From assembly GCA_002631715.1 (NCBI GenBank), contig MRSX01000012.1, positions 1-35,276 of the forward strand: a stretch of 35,276 bases of DNA, written 5' to 3'. The stretch is from Candidatus Porisulfidus sp. TsSOB (GTDB taxonomy: Bacteria > Pseudomonadota > Gammaproteobacteria > Poriferisulfidales > Poriferisulfidaceae). Position numbers and translations under genes: made by a program. Positions within the stretch are counted from its first letter, which is position 1, and every line of letters begins with the position of its first letter. This document shows, piece by piece, positions 25,846 through 34,582 of the stretch. The notes under the pieces were generated by a model, which saw nothing but the letters and a program-made list of their open reading frames with translations, searched no databases and was not told the DNA's origin.

Positions 25846-25880
25846 TTCCTGCCGTTCGGTCTTTTCTCCCGGTGCCCGCC

Positions 25881-27176
25881 ATGCGATTCTCCTCCCTGTC
25901 CGAGTGGATCGACTGGCAGCAGCGCCTGCACACCAGCAGCATCGACCTGGGACTGGAACGGATCCGGGTGGTGGCCCGCCGCATGAACCTGCTGGAAGCG
26001 CCCGACTTCCGGATCGCCACCATCGCCGGGACCAACGGGAAAGGCTCCAGCGTGGCCTTGTTGGAAGCCATGCTGCGCCCGCACGGGCGGGTCGGCGCCT
26101 ATACTTCACCGCATTTCATCCGCTACAACGAACGCATCTGCATCGACGGGGCGGAAGTCGACGATGCGTCACTGTGCCATGCCTTCGAACAGGTGGAACA
26201 GGCTCGCGGCGACACCAGCCTGTCGTTTTTCGAGTACGGCACCCTCGCCGCCATGTCGATCTTCCGTGAACGAGAAATCGATTACGCAATCCTTGAGGTC
26301 GGTCTCGGCGGGCGGATGGACGCGGTCAACTTGTGGGACGCTGATATCGCCCTGATTACCAGCATCAGCATCGACCATACGGAGTGGCTGGGCCGGACCC
26401 GGGAATCGATCGGACGTGAGAAAGCCGGCATCATGCGCCCGGGGCGGCCCGTAGTCTGCGGAGAGCCCGACCTGCCCGTCAGCCTGTCGGACCAAGCCCG
26501 ACGCTTGGGTGCGCCGCTGCAGCGTATCGGCAACGATTTCTTTGCGGAGCCTCTCGACTCCGACTGCTGGCGCTACCGCCACCGCGACGGTATAAGCCTA
26601 GACCTGCCGACGCCGCCCCGGCTGCCCGGAAGGGTGCAACTGAACAATGCGGCCAGTGCCCTGACCGTACTGCATCATCTGGGACGGTTCGATCCGGAAA
26701 TCATTCGGCACGCGCTCGAAAACGTCAGCCTGACCGGACGTTTCCAAGTCCTAGACGAACCCGTGGACACCGTGTTGGACATCGCGCACAACCCGGAAGG
26801 GGCGATCAACCTGGCTCGCAACCTTCGCCGCTACCGGCCCGGACGCCCGCTGCACGCAGTTTTCTCCGCGCTGCAGGAAAAGGATGTGCCAAACATCTTG
26901 GGACCCCTGAGTCCGCTGGTCAAAAGCTGGCACCTGAGCGAAGTGGAATCCCTCCGCGCAATTCCGCTACAAACCCTGCGCATACTGGCGGAATCGTGCC
27001 GGCTGCCCGAGGTGCACGTCCACCCCACCGTCACGGAAGCCTACCGGGAAGCAGCCTCGAGGGCTGGCCAGGAAGGGACTGTAGTGGTGTTCGGCTCGGT
27101 GTTCGCGGTCGGGGAATTTCTGTTGCATCAGTCGCAGAATCAGGAACCCAGTCGGGAAGAGGCGCCCCCCGTCTAG
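25881..27176 (+). CDS. folC: Dihydrofolate synthase / folylpolyglutamate synthase
   Basis: A 431-residue Mur-ligase-type enzyme that adds glutamate to dihydropteroate and folates. The ATP loop is GTNGKGS (50-56), with YTSPHFIRYNERICIDG and LEVGLGGRMDAVN following, and the C-terminal domain contains LDIAHNPEGA. I took the ATG at 25881; a GTG nine bases earlier is possible and neither has a good ribosome site. accD-folC-dedD-cvpA-purF is the standard order. Confidence 0.96.
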   Translation: MRFSSLSEWIDWQQRLHTSSIDLGLERIRVVARRMNLLEAPDFRIATIAGTNGKGSSVALLEAMLRPHGRVGAYTSPHFIRYNERICIDGAEVDDASLCHAFEQVEQARGDTSLSFFEYGTLAAMSIFREREIDYAILEVGLGGRMDAVNLWDADIALITSISIDHTEWLGRTRESIGREKAGIMRPGRPVVCGEPDLPVSLSDQARRLGAPLQRIGNDFFAEPLDSDCWRYRHRDGISLDLPTPPRLPGRVQLNNAASALTVLHHLGRFDPEIIRHALENVSLTGRFQVLDEPVDTVLDIAHNPEGAINLARNLRRYRPGRPLHAVFSALQEKDVPNILGPLSPLVKSWHLSEVESLRAIPLQTLRILAESCRLPEVHVHPTVTEAYREAASRAGQEGTVVVFGSVFAVGEFLLHQSQNQEPSREEAPPV

Positions 27177-27255
27177 CCCCCTCGCCTATGTCCGCCCACC
27201 GGGAAGGTGTGCCTGAAATCAAGCAACGACACCGGCAAAAACCCCGCTGAAAGGC

Positions 27256-27261
27256 TATAAT
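27256..27261 (+). promoter_or_regulatory. Candidate -10 box for dedD-cvpA-purF
   Basis: A consensus TATAAT lies in the 118-base gap after folC, 34 bases before the dedD start. The -35 region at 17-base spacing (CGGCAA) is poor. Nothing else stands out in the gap and no terminator follows folC, so read-through from upstream is also likely. Confidence 0.35.
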
Positions 27262-27294
27262 GGCCTCCCCGCGACAGCTGCCCGACTTCTGGCG

Positions 27295-27783
27295 TTGGAA
27301 CTCGCACTCAAACAACGGCTCCTCGGCGCCGTTTTGCTCATTCTCATTGGGGTTCTGGTGATCCCGATGCTGCTCGACACGCAGCGTCCCGACCTGGTTC
27401 GGCCGCTGCAGGATGTCGCCGCGCCGAAGGAACTGGTCTTCACCCACCAGACGTTTCCCGCCGACATGAACGCGCCGGAGGCCCAGGCCATGCCCGGCCC
27501 GGACGCCGGGGAACCTGCGAATCTGGCACCAAAAGACAAGTGGTATGTCCAAGTCGGCCGGTTCCAGAACACCACTAAGGCCACTGAGATCCGAGACACT
27601 ATGCGCGAGGCGGGCTATCGCACCAATCTGTTCGCGAAAGAAACATCCGACGGCAAGACCCATCAGCGGATCTGGGTCGGCCCCTATCCCAGCCAGCAGG
27701 CAGCTGAACACGTGCTGAAAGGCATCAAGGCCAAGAAGAACCTCACCGAAGTGCACCAGGGCTGGGTCGTCCGGCAGCCATGA
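27295..27783 (+). CDS. dedD: SPOR-domain membrane protein, DedD-like
   Basis: A 162-residue single-pass inner-membrane protein. A short basic head and one transmembrane helix (ALKQRLLGAVLLILIGVLVI, about 4-23) are followed by a periplasmic linker and a C-terminal SPOR domain (about 83-158, KWYVQVGRFQNTTKATEI). SPOR domains bind glycan strands stripped of stem peptides at the division septum. The gene is in the folC-dedD-cvpA position. The start appears to be a TTG (27295) with no visible ribosome site, and the upstream ATG at 27260 is in another frame, so the exact N terminus is uncertain. It overlaps cvpA by ATGA. Confidence 0.85.
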   Translation: MELALKQRLLGAVLLILIGVLVIPMLLDTQRPDLVRPLQDVAAPKELVFTHQTFPADMNAPEAQAMPGPDAGEPANLAPKDKWYVQVGRFQNTTKATEIRDTMREAGYRTNLFAKETSDGKTHQRIWVGPYPSQQAAEHVLKGIKAKKNLTEVHQGWVVRQP

Positions 27784-28397
27784 CCATTCTCGGCGCCACC
27801 CTGGTTGACGTGGTGATCGCATTGATCATCCTGATCTCCGGCATCCTGAGCTGGCTGCGCGGTTTCGCCGAGGAACTGGTCACCATCCTGGCCTGGGTGG
27901 TGGGGCTCATCGTGGCCTTCCAGTTCGCCGGGTTCGGTGCGCAGTTCGTGCCCGAGCTGTTCGACGAAGTCACCCTGGGCGAGCGCACCTACGGCCTCAC
28001 CGAGTTTCACGCGCCGGTCGCCGGGATCGTGCTGTTCCTCCTCACCTTTGTCGCGGTGTCGCAGTTGCACCGGCTGTTCACCCGGATGTCCAAGGACAAG
28101 AACAGCGGCGTCCTGCAGCGCAGCGATCGGGTCATGGGCTTCCTGTTCGGGCTGCTGCGCGGCAGCCTGCTGGTATTAGTGCTGGTGCTGATCGCCGGCA
28201 CCACCGCGATTCCCGAAGCAGGGTTCTGGGGAGAGTCAACACTGATTCCCTACTTTGTCGAAGCCGCCCAGCAGGTCATCGAGTGGATGCCCGAGGGCTG
28301 GCAGGATCTGTTCCATTACCCGGAATCTTCCGAGACATTTGCCGAGACGGTTTCCGAAACGGTTTCCGAGACAATCTCGGAGGTGCTCCCCGAGTAG
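27780..28397 (+). CDS. cvpA: CvpA family membrane protein
   Basis: A 205-residue inner-membrane protein with about four hydrophobic helices (near 8-25, 32-50, 80-100 and 120-142). E. coli CvpA is needed for colicin V production and envelope integrity; its biochemical activity is unknown. The N terminus DVVIALIILISGILSWLRGF is typical. The C-terminal tail carries four tandem E-T-x-A/S units (185-200), which is not usual for the family. The ATG overlaps the dedD stop and purF starts five bases after its stop. Confidence 0.93.
   Translation: MTILGATLVDVVIALIILISGILSWLRGFAEELVTILAWVVGLIVAFQFAGFGAQFVPELFDEVTLGERTYGLTEFHAPVAGIVLFLLTFVAVSQLHRLFTRMSKDKNSGVLQRSDRVMGFLFGLLRGSLLVLVLVLIAGTTAIPEAGFWGESTLIPYFVEAAQQVIEWMPEGWQDLFHYPESSETFAETVSETVSETISEVLPE
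28332..28379. repeat. Four tandem 12-base units at the end of cvpA
   Basis: GAGACATTTGCC, GAGACGGTTTCC, GAAACGGTTTCC and GAGACAATCTCG follow one another in frame, encoding ETFA, ETVS, ETVS and ETIS. The middle two differ by one base. This looks like slippage or duplication and is expected to vary in copy number. Confidence 0.85.
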
Positions 28398-28402
28398 TCG
28401 TC

Positions 28403-29899
28403 ATGTGTGGACTCATCGGCATTGTCAGCCACCAGCCCGTCGCGCAGGACCTGCATGAAGGGTTGAACGTGCTGCAGCACCGGGGCCAGGACGCCGCGGG
28501 GCTGACCACCTACGACCGTGAGGGACGAATCCATCAACTGCGAGGCAACGGCCTGGTTCGCGACGTGTTCCGCAGCAAGAGGCTGCTGCGACTGCGCGGC
28601 GAAGCCGGCATCGGCCACCTGCGCTACCCCACCGCCGGAACGGAAAAGTCCGAAGAAGCGCAGCCGCTATACGTCAACTCTCCCTACGGCATCGCGCTGG
28701 GGCACAACGGCAACCTGGTGAACACCGAAGCGCTGCGGCAGGAACTGTTCCGCGAGGACCGGCGCCATATCAATACGGAATCCGACTCCGAGATTCTGCT
28801 CAATGTCCTCGCGCACGAACTGCTGGCCCGGCCCGAATCGACCACGCGCGACCCGAAAGAACTGTTTCAGGCCGTTCGGGGAGTCAACCGCCGCTGCATC
28901 GGCGCGTACGCGGCAGTGTGCCTGATCGCCGACTGGGGAGTCCTGGCGTTTCGCGATCCCTACGGCATCCGCCCACTGGTGTACGGCACCCGGGACACCG
29001 ACGAAGGGCCCGAGCACATCGTCGCCTCCGAGAGCGTGGCGCTGGACATGCTGGGCTTTACCCTGGAGCGCGACCTCGCACCCGGCGAAGCCTTGTTTAT
29101 CAGCCTGGACGGCACGGTGCACAGCGAAATCTGCGGAAGCCGGGAAACCTATGCGCCCTGCATCTTCGAGTACGTCTACTTCGCCCGGCCGGATTCGGTG
29201 ATGAACGGGGTTTCCGTGCAACGCTCACGGATGCGCATGGGCAAGCGCCTGGCGAACAAGATCCTGCGGGAGTGGCCCGATCACGACATCGACGTGGTCA
29301 TCCCGATCCCCGACACCAGCCGCACCGCGGCGCTGGAGATGGCCTACCGGCTGAACCGCCCCTACCGCGAGGGTTTCATCAAGAACCGCTACATCGGCCG
29401 GACCTTCATCATGCCCGAGGCGCAGGTCCGCCGTCAGTCCGTGCGGCGCAAACTCAACCCGATCCGCAACGAATACGAAGGCACCAACGTCCTGCTGGTC
29501 GACGATTCGATCGTGCGTGGCACCACCTCGCGCGAAATCGTGCAGATGGCACGGGACGCCGGGGCCAGAAAGGTCTATTTCTGCTCCGCCTCGCCGCCGA
29601 TTCGCTACCCCAACGTCTACGGCATCGACATGCCGAGCGCCGAAGAACTGATCGCACACGGGCGTGACATCTCCGAAGTGCGCGAGGCTATCGGCGCCGA
29701 CCGCCTGATCTACCAGGACCTGCCAGACCTGATCGCCGCGGTTCAGGACGGAAATCCCGAACTCCAGAATTTCGACTGCTCCGTGTTTACCGGGGATTAC
29801 GTGACCGGCGTGCCGGACGGCTACCTGGACGAACTGGCCTTGCGCCGGCGTTCCGGGGACGATACTCGAGACCCCAGCCCCCAGAACCGGGCAGCCTAG
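28403..29899 (+). CDS. purF: Amidophosphoribosyltransferase
   Basis: A 498-residue enzyme making phosphoribosylamine from PRPP and glutamine, the first step of purine synthesis. It begins MCGLIGIVS, so Met removal exposes the nucleophilic Cys of the glutaminase domain. NLLQHRGQDAAGL-like wording follows (LNVLQHRGQDAAGL). The PRPP loop is VLLVDDSIVRGTTS (363-376). The start is fixed by the need for an N-terminal Cys; the longer frame upstream is cvpA sequence. The gene is followed after three bases by an L,D-transpeptidase-fold gene. Confidence 0.98.
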   Translation: MCGLIGIVSHQPVAQDLHEGLNVLQHRGQDAAGLTTYDREGRIHQLRGNGLVRDVFRSKRLLRLRGEAGIGHLRYPTAGTEKSEEAQPLYVNSPYGIALGHNGNLVNTEALRQELFREDRRHINTESDSEILLNVLAHELLARPESTTRDPKELFQAVRGVNRRCIGAYAAVCLIADWGVLAFRDPYGIRPLVYGTRDTDEGPEHIVASESVALDMLGFTLERDLAPGEALFISLDGTVHSEICGSRETYAPCIFEYVYFARPDSVMNGVSVQRSRMRMGKRLANKILREWPDHDIDVVIPIPDTSRTAALEMAYRLNRPYREGFIKNRYIGRTFIMPEAQVRRQSVRRKLNPIRNEYEGTNVLLVDDSIVRGTTSREIVQMARDAGARKVYFCSASPPIRYPNVYGIDMPSAEELIAHGRDISEVREAIGADRLIYQDLPDLIAAVQDGNPELQNFDCSVFTGDYVTGVPDGYLDELALRRRSGDDTRDPSPQNRAA

Positions 29900-29902
29900 G
29901 CC

Positions 29903-30475
29903 ATGTGCCCTGCCCTGCCTCCTGTGGCCGATCCCACGGCCGAAGACCTGGCACGGGCGGCGGAGGCGCGCCAACGCTTCCCGCAGTGTCAATCCCGGCC
30001 GATGTGCTTGGTCAGCACCCGTGAACAGGCCCTGCACCTGCTCGAGGAGGATCAAGTTATTCGTTCCTGGCCCGTCTCAACCTCCCGCTACGGCATCGGA
30101 GGGCAGAACGACAGCATGAAAACCCCGACCGGTGCGCACCGGATCGCGGAACGCATCGGCGACGATACCGCCTTGCATACGATCTTCAAGGGCCGGGTCG
30201 CCCAGGAGGAAACGGCCGAGATCGAGACGGAGCCGCGTGCGACCGGCCACGAATGCATCACGACACGCATCCTGTGGCTGGACGGGCTCGAACCCGGCGT
30301 CAACAAAGACGGGGACATGGATTCCTACCAACGCTACATCTACATCCACGGAACCCACGAAGAAGGGCTGATTGGCCAGGCCGCCTCGATTGGCTGTGTC
30401 CGCATGCGCGGCGCCGATGTGATTGAATTGTTCGATCAGGTCTCCGTCGACACGCTGGTGCTGATCCTGCCATGA
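29903..30475 (+). CDS. L,D-transpeptidase (YkuD) domain protein without a clear signal peptide
   Basis: A 190-residue protein whose C-terminal half is a YkuD catalytic domain. H149-G-T and S162-I-G-C165-V-R-M form the signature, with C165 as the nucleophile and TPTGAHRI (75-81) the conserved strand. Such enzymes cross-link peptidoglycan or attach lipoproteins in the periplasm. The N terminus (MCPALPPVADPTAEDLARAA) has no hydrophobic core, so export by Sec is not evident; an upstream in-frame start was not found. It lies between purF and the glycerate kinase gene, overlapping the latter by ATGA. Confidence 0.85.
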   Translation: MCPALPPVADPTAEDLARAAEARQRFPQCQSRPMCLVSTREQALHLLEEDQVIRSWPVSTSRYGIGGQNDSMKTPTGAHRIAERIGDDTALHTIFKGRVAQEETAEIETEPRATGHECITTRILWLDGLEPGVNKDGDMDSYQRYIYIHGTHEEGLIGQAASIGCVRMRGADVIELFDQVSVDTLVLILP

Positions 30476-31707
30476 CCGCCGATTCACTGCTTCAGGACAT
30501 TCTGGAAGCCTCCCTGGCCCGGGTGCGCGGCACGGAAGCCGTGGCCCAATGGCTGGATCGCCATCCGGAGGTCGAGTACGACCACGTGATCGCGTTCGGA
30601 AAGGCGGCATCGGCGATGACTCTCGGTGCACTGCGTGCACGACCGGCACCCCTGCGCGGGCTGGTCATCACCAAGCACGGTCACTTGGACGACGAACTGA
30701 GCGATTCCCCACAGATCGAATGCGTCGAATCCGACCATCCGGTGCCGGGAGAAGCCAGCCTCCGAGCCGGTCAGCGACTGGTGGAGTTTCTGGACGAAGC
30801 CCCCGCTGACGCCCGCTTCCTTGCGCTGATTTCAGGCGGCGCCTCCAGCCTGATCGAAGTGCTGGCACCCAACCTGGACCTGCAGGGGTTGAGCGAACTG
30901 ACCGAGCGGCTGCTGGCCGAAGGGCTGGCCATCACCGAGATGAACGCCGTGCGCCGTTCCATTTCCTGCATCAAGGGCGGACGCCTTGCGCACTATCTCG
31001 ATGGACGCCCCGCCTGCGCACTGATGATTTCGGACGTGCCCGGGGACGACCCGGCCGTGATCGGGTCCGGCCCGCTGACCGCCGTGCGCGACGAAGTCCT
31101 GCCCGAGACCTTGTCCGACGGGACTCGCCAGCTGATCGAGAAGGCCGAGCGCATGCCGGTCCCGCCGCCCGAAGCCTTCCAACACCTGCAGACCCACATC
31201 ATCGCCACACTGGAAGATGCCAAGGAAGCGGCGGCATGCCGGGCGGAAGAACTCGGGTTCCCGGTGCATCGGCATCCGGAATTTCTGGAAGATGAGGCCG
31301 GGAAGACGGGAGTAGAGCTGGCGGAATACCTGAAGCAGATAGACACGCCTCCAGGCGTGCACATCTGGGGCGGTGAAACCACCGTCCGGCTACCCGAAAA
31401 CCCGGGACGAGGCGGACGCAACCAGCACCTTGCCCTGGCTGCGGCCACGGCGCTGGAAGGCGTCAAGGGCATCCGGCTGCTCGCCTGCGGCACGGACGGT
31501 ACGGACGGCCCGACCGAAGATGCCGGTGGAGAGGTCGACGGCGGGACGGTGCTGCACGGCCAGGAATCAGGGCTGGATGCCGAACAAGCGTTGGCGCGCG
31601 CCGATGCCGGAAGCTATCTGGACACCGTAAACGCGCTGGTCACCACCGGACCGACCGGCACCAACGTCATGGACGTGGTGCTAGCGCTCAAGGGCGCCGT
31701 GACCTGA
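30472..31707 (+). CDS. Glycerate 2-kinase (MOFRL / DUF4147 family)
   Basis: A 411-residue kinase of the GckA/TtuD type that phosphorylates D-glycerate, usually at C2, linking glyoxylate, tartrate or serine-cycle metabolism to glycolysis. The N-terminal DUF4147 domain has VIAFGKAASAM, LISGGASSLIE and MNAVRRSISCIKGGRLA. The C-terminal MOFRL domain has WGGETTVRLPENPGRGGRNQ and ACGTDGTDGPTEDAGG. The ATG overlaps the preceding stop, so it is coupled to the L,D-transpeptidase gene. It converges on lpxH with 18 bases between stops and no visible terminator. Confidence 0.93.
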   Translation: MTADSLLQDILEASLARVRGTEAVAQWLDRHPEVEYDHVIAFGKAASAMTLGALRARPAPLRGLVITKHGHLDDELSDSPQIECVESDHPVPGEASLRAGQRLVEFLDEAPADARFLALISGGASSLIEVLAPNLDLQGLSELTERLLAEGLAITEMNAVRRSISCIKGGRLAHYLDGRPACALMISDVPGDDPAVIGSGPLTAVRDEVLPETLSDGTRQLIEKAERMPVPPPEAFQHLQTHIIATLEDAKEAAACRAEELGFPVHRHPEFLEDEAGKTGVELAEYLKQIDTPPGVHIWGGETTVRLPENPGRGGRNQHLALAAATALEGVKGIRLLACGTDGTDGPTEDAGGEVDGGTVLHGQESGLDAEQALARADAGSYLDTVNALVTTGPTGTNVMDVVLALKGAVT

Positions 31708-31725
31708 CCCAAGCGAACCGTCTAC

Positions 31726-32451
31726 TTAAATTGCCGATTGCGGGTGCAGGCCGTCGGCGTCGGCCACCAGCCAGCTGCCCTGTTCGTACCAATCCCCCAG
31801 CACGGCCCGCACGGCCTCCGTTTCATCCACCTTGAATTCGTGAATGGCCGGGCGGTGCGTATGCCCGTGCACCATCGTGTACACCCCTTCCGAACGCATC
31901 ACCTGCCGGACTGTTTCCTCGTTCACATCCATGATGTCTGGGGATTTCCCCGCGATCGCCTGAGCGCTGATTCGGCGCAAACGCTGACCCATTCTCAGCC
32001 TCCACGAGCGAGGCAGGTTCCCGAGCAGCGCCATCGTCACCGGATGGCGGATACGCCGGCGATAACGCTGATAGGCCACATCATCCGTACACAGCAAGTC
32101 ACCGTGTTCGATCAAGGTGGGAATGCCATGCAGGTCGACCACCTGACGGGCCGGCAGGATCTCGATCCCGGTCCGATGAGCGAAATCGGCTCCCAGGAGA
32201 AAATCCCGGTTGCCATGTAGGAATTTCACGGCGACGCCCTGCGCGGTCAGTTCCTGAAGCGCATCAATTACCCCGTCCAGCCCTTCGGCGGGATCATCAT
32301 CGCCGATCCAGAACTCGAACAGGTCGCCCAAGATGTACAGGGTCTGTGCCTGATGCGCCTTGTTCTTCAGAAAATACACGAATTCCTGCATCTGGGCCGG
32401 ACGGCTGGCATCCAGATGCAAATCGGAGACGAACAGGGTGAACGGCTTCAT
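31726..32451 (-). CDS. lpxH: UDP-2,3-diacylglucosamine diphosphatase
   Basis: A 241-residue calcineurin-like phosphoesterase that hydrolyses UDP-2,3-diacylglucosamine to lipid X in lipid A synthesis. Metal-binding motifs are FVSDLHLD, LGDLFEFWIGDD, HGNRDFLLG, EHGDLLCTDD and VHGHTHRP. The ATG at 32451 is preferred over a TTG three bases upstream. The gene is divergent from ftsH. Confidence 0.96.
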   Translation of the reverse strand: MKPFTLFVSDLHLDASRPAQMQEFVYFLKNKAHQAQTLYILGDLFEFWIGDDDPAEGLDGVIDALQELTAQGVAVKFLHGNRDFLLGADFAHRTGIEILPARQVVDLHGIPTLIEHGDLLCTDDVAYQRYRRRIRHPVTMALLGNLPRSWRLRMGQRLRRISAQAIAGKSPDIMDVNEETVRQVMRSEGVYTMVHGHTHRPAIHEFKVDETEAVRAVLGDWYEQGSWLVADADGLHPQSAI

Positions 32452-32470
32452 CAAGCACTCTCTGGAGAGG

Positions 32471-32476
32471 ATTATA
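32471..32476 (-). promoter_or_regulatory. Candidate -10 box for lpxH
   Basis: A consensus TATAAT on the minus strand, 20 bases before the lpxH ATG. The hexamer 17 bases upstream (CTTCCA) matches the -35 consensus at three of six positions. Confidence 0.45.
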
Positions 32477-32515
32477 GAATTTGCCCGTCCTAGTGGAAGA
32501 TCAGACGGTTTTTGG

Positions 32516-32544
32516 CTTGGAAATCGCCGCCTTCTACCCCATAT
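32516..32544 (+). promoter_or_regulatory. Heat-shock sigma-32 type promoter for ftsH
   Basis: CTTGGAA (32516-32522) and CCCCATAT (32537-32544) are separated by 14 bases, close to the RpoH consensus CTTGAA - 13 to 17 - CCCCATnT. It lies 90 bases before the ftsH start on the same strand. E. coli ftsH is in the sigma-32 regulon, so the match fits. A second, sigma-70-like box (TATCCT at 32590-32595) has no good -35. Confidence 0.65.
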
Positions 32545-32633
32545 CTAGTCATGGGAGCAGAACGTGCCCTTAATTCCCGCGCCATCTGCTATCCTAGTAC
32601 GCTGAAAGGCCAAGGTTTCCGGGACAAGCGCGT

Positions 32634-34559
32634 ATGAGCAATATGATGAAGAACCTGATTCTGTGGATCGCGATCGCCGCGGTCCTGATGTCGGTGTTCA
32701 ACAATTTCGCTCCGGTCGCGCAGCCGCCGGCCTCACTGGCCTATTCCGAATTCATCTCCAACATAAAATCCGGCCAGATCCGCTCCGTTAACATCGATCC
32801 GGACCAGCGCACCATCACCGGGACGCTTATCGACGGCCGCGAGTTCACCACGACCGCCCTGCAGGATCCCAAATTGATGGACGACCTGCTGGCGAACAAC
32901 GTCGCGGTCACCGGAACCCCGCGCGAAAAGCCGTCACTGTTCATGGAACTGCTGATCCATTGGTTCCCGCTGCTGTTGCTGATCGGGGTGTGGATCTTCT
33001 TCATGCGCCAGATGCAGGGTGGCGGCCAAGGGCGTGGCGCGCTGTCGTTCGGAAAGAGCCGGGCGCGACTCATGTCCGAGGATGAGAACAAGGTCACGTT
33101 CAAGGATGTCGCCGGCATCGAGGAGGCCAAGGAAGAGGTCAAGGAACTGGTCGACTTCCTCCGCGATCCTGAAAAATTCCAGAAACTCGGCGGGAAGATC
33201 CCGCGCGGCGTGCTGATGGTCGGCTCGCCGGGCACCGGCAAGACCCTGCTGGCCCGGGCGATTGCCGGCGAGGCCAAGGTGCCGTTCTTCAGCATCTCCG
33301 GTTCCGACTTCGTCGAGATGTTCGTCGGCGTGGGGGCTTCGCGCGTCCGCGACATGTTTAACCAGGCCAAGAAGCATGGCCCAAGCATCATCTTCATCGA
33401 CGAGATCGACGCAGTCGGCCGCCATCGCGGCGCCGGGCTCGGCGGCGGCCACGACGAGCGGGAACAGACACTCAACCAGTTGCTGGTGGAAATGGACGGG
33501 TTCGAGGGCAACGAAGGCACCATCGTCATCGCCGCTACCAACAGACCCGACGTGCTGGATCCGGCCCTGCTTCGCCCCGGTCGCTTCGACCGCCAGGTGG
33601 TGGTGCCATTGCCGGACATCCGCGGACGGGAACAGATCCTCAAGGTACACATGGCCAAGGTGCCGACCCACTCGGGCGTCAAGGTGAAGGTGATCGCCCG
33701 GGGGACCCCGGGATTCTCCGGCGCCGACCTGGCGAACCTGGTCAACGAGGCGGCCCTGTACGCCGCCCGCACCAACAAGAAGCAGGTGGACATGCAGGAC
33801 TTCGAGCACGCCAAGGACAAGATCCTGATGGGCTCGGAGCGCCGCTCCATGGTGATGAGCGAGGACGAGAAGAAACTCACCGCCTATCACGAGTCCGGGC
33901 ATGCGATCATCGGCCGCACCGTCCCCGAGCACGACCCGGTGCACAAGGTCACCATCATCCCGCGCGGACGGGCGCTGGGTGTGACCATGTTTTTGCCTGA
34001 GGACGACCGCTACAGCAACACCCGGCAGCGGCTGGAGAGCCAGATCTGCACGTTGTACGGAGGCCGGATGGCCGAAGAGATCATCTTCGGTACGGAGAAA
34101 GTCACCACCGGCGCGCAGAACGACATCGAACGTGCCACCGAACTGGCCCGCAATATGGTCACCAAGTGGGGGCTGTCCGAGAAAATGGGGCCATTGGCCT
34201 ACAGCGAGGAAGCGGGCGAGGTGTTCCTCGGCCACTCCGTGACCCAGCACAAGACCATGTCCGACCGCACGGCTCGGGCGATCGACGAGGAAGTGCGCGA
34301 GATCATCAACCGGAACTACAAGCGTGCACACAAGATCCTGACCGAAAACATGGACAAGTTGCACAGCATGGCCGACGCCCTGATCAAGTACGAGACGATC
34401 GACGGCGAGCAGATCGACGACATCATGGCAGGCCAGCCTGTCCGCCCGCCCCAGGACTGGGACGACAACACGCCGGACAGCGACTCGGACGCGGCCAAGC
34501 ACTCCAAGAAGGCAAAAGACACGGATTCTCCGATTGGCGGAGCCGCCGAACAGCACTGA
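32634..34559 (+). CDS. ftsH: ATP-dependent zinc metalloprotease FtsH
   Basis: A 641-residue hexameric AAA+ protease of the inner membrane that degrades membrane proteins and regulators such as LpxC and sigma-32. Two transmembrane helices (about 7-25 and 103-124) flank a periplasmic domain. Walker A is GSPGTGKT (197-204), Walker B IIFIDEID (252-259), and the second region of homology is [20 protein letters not shown] (301-320). The zinc motif is HESGH (419-423). The Walker A loop has Ser198 where Pro is usual. A charged tail of about 30 residues ends the protein. lpxH, an LPS gene, is its divergent neighbour and glmM follows 23 bases later; folP, usually between them, is absent. Confidence 0.98.
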   Translation: MSNMMKNLILWIAIAAVLMSVFNNFAPVAQPPASLAYSEFISNIKSGQIRSVNIDPDQRTITGTLIDGREFTTTALQDPKLMDDLLANNVAVTGTPREKPSLFMELLIHWFPLLLLIGVWIFFMRQMQGGGQGRGALSFGKSRARLMSEDENKVTFKDVAGIEEAKEEVKELVDFLRDPEKFQKLGGKIPRGVLMVGSPGTGKTLLARAIAGEAKVPFFSISGSDFVEMFVGVGASRVRDMFNQAKKHGPSIIFIDEIDAVGRHRGAGLGGGHDEREQTLNQLLVEMDGFEGNEGTIVIAATNRPDVLDPALLRPGRFDRQVVVPLPDIRGREQILKVHMAKVPTHSGVKVKVIARGTPGFSGADLANLVNEAALYAARTNKKQVDMQDFEHAKDKILMGSERRSMVMSEDEKKLTAYHESGHAIIGRTVPEHDPVHKVTIIPRGRALGVTMFLPEDDRYSNTRQRLESQICTLYGGRMAEEIIFGTEKVTTGAQNDIERATELARNMVTKWGLSEKMGPLAYSEEAGEVFLGHSVTQHKTMSDRTARAIDEEVREIINRNYKRAHKILTENMDKLHSMADALIKYETIDGEQIDDIMAGQPVRPPQDWDDNTPDSDSDAAKHSKKAKDTDSPIGGAAEQH

Positions 34560-34582
34560 TTTCGATTCGCGGCTGACCGCGC

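Noticed and set aside
27177-27294. Intrinsic terminator after folC
   Set aside because: I found no stem followed by a T-run in the 118-base gap; only a TATAAT box stands out.
31708-31725. Bidirectional terminator between the convergent glycerate kinase and lpxH genes
   Set aside because: Only 18 bases separate the stops and no inverted repeat is present in them.
32934-34556. 540-residue open frame on the minus strand opposite ftsH
   Set aside because: Antisense to a certain ftsH; the sequence is Val/His/Asp-rich and lacks domain signatures.
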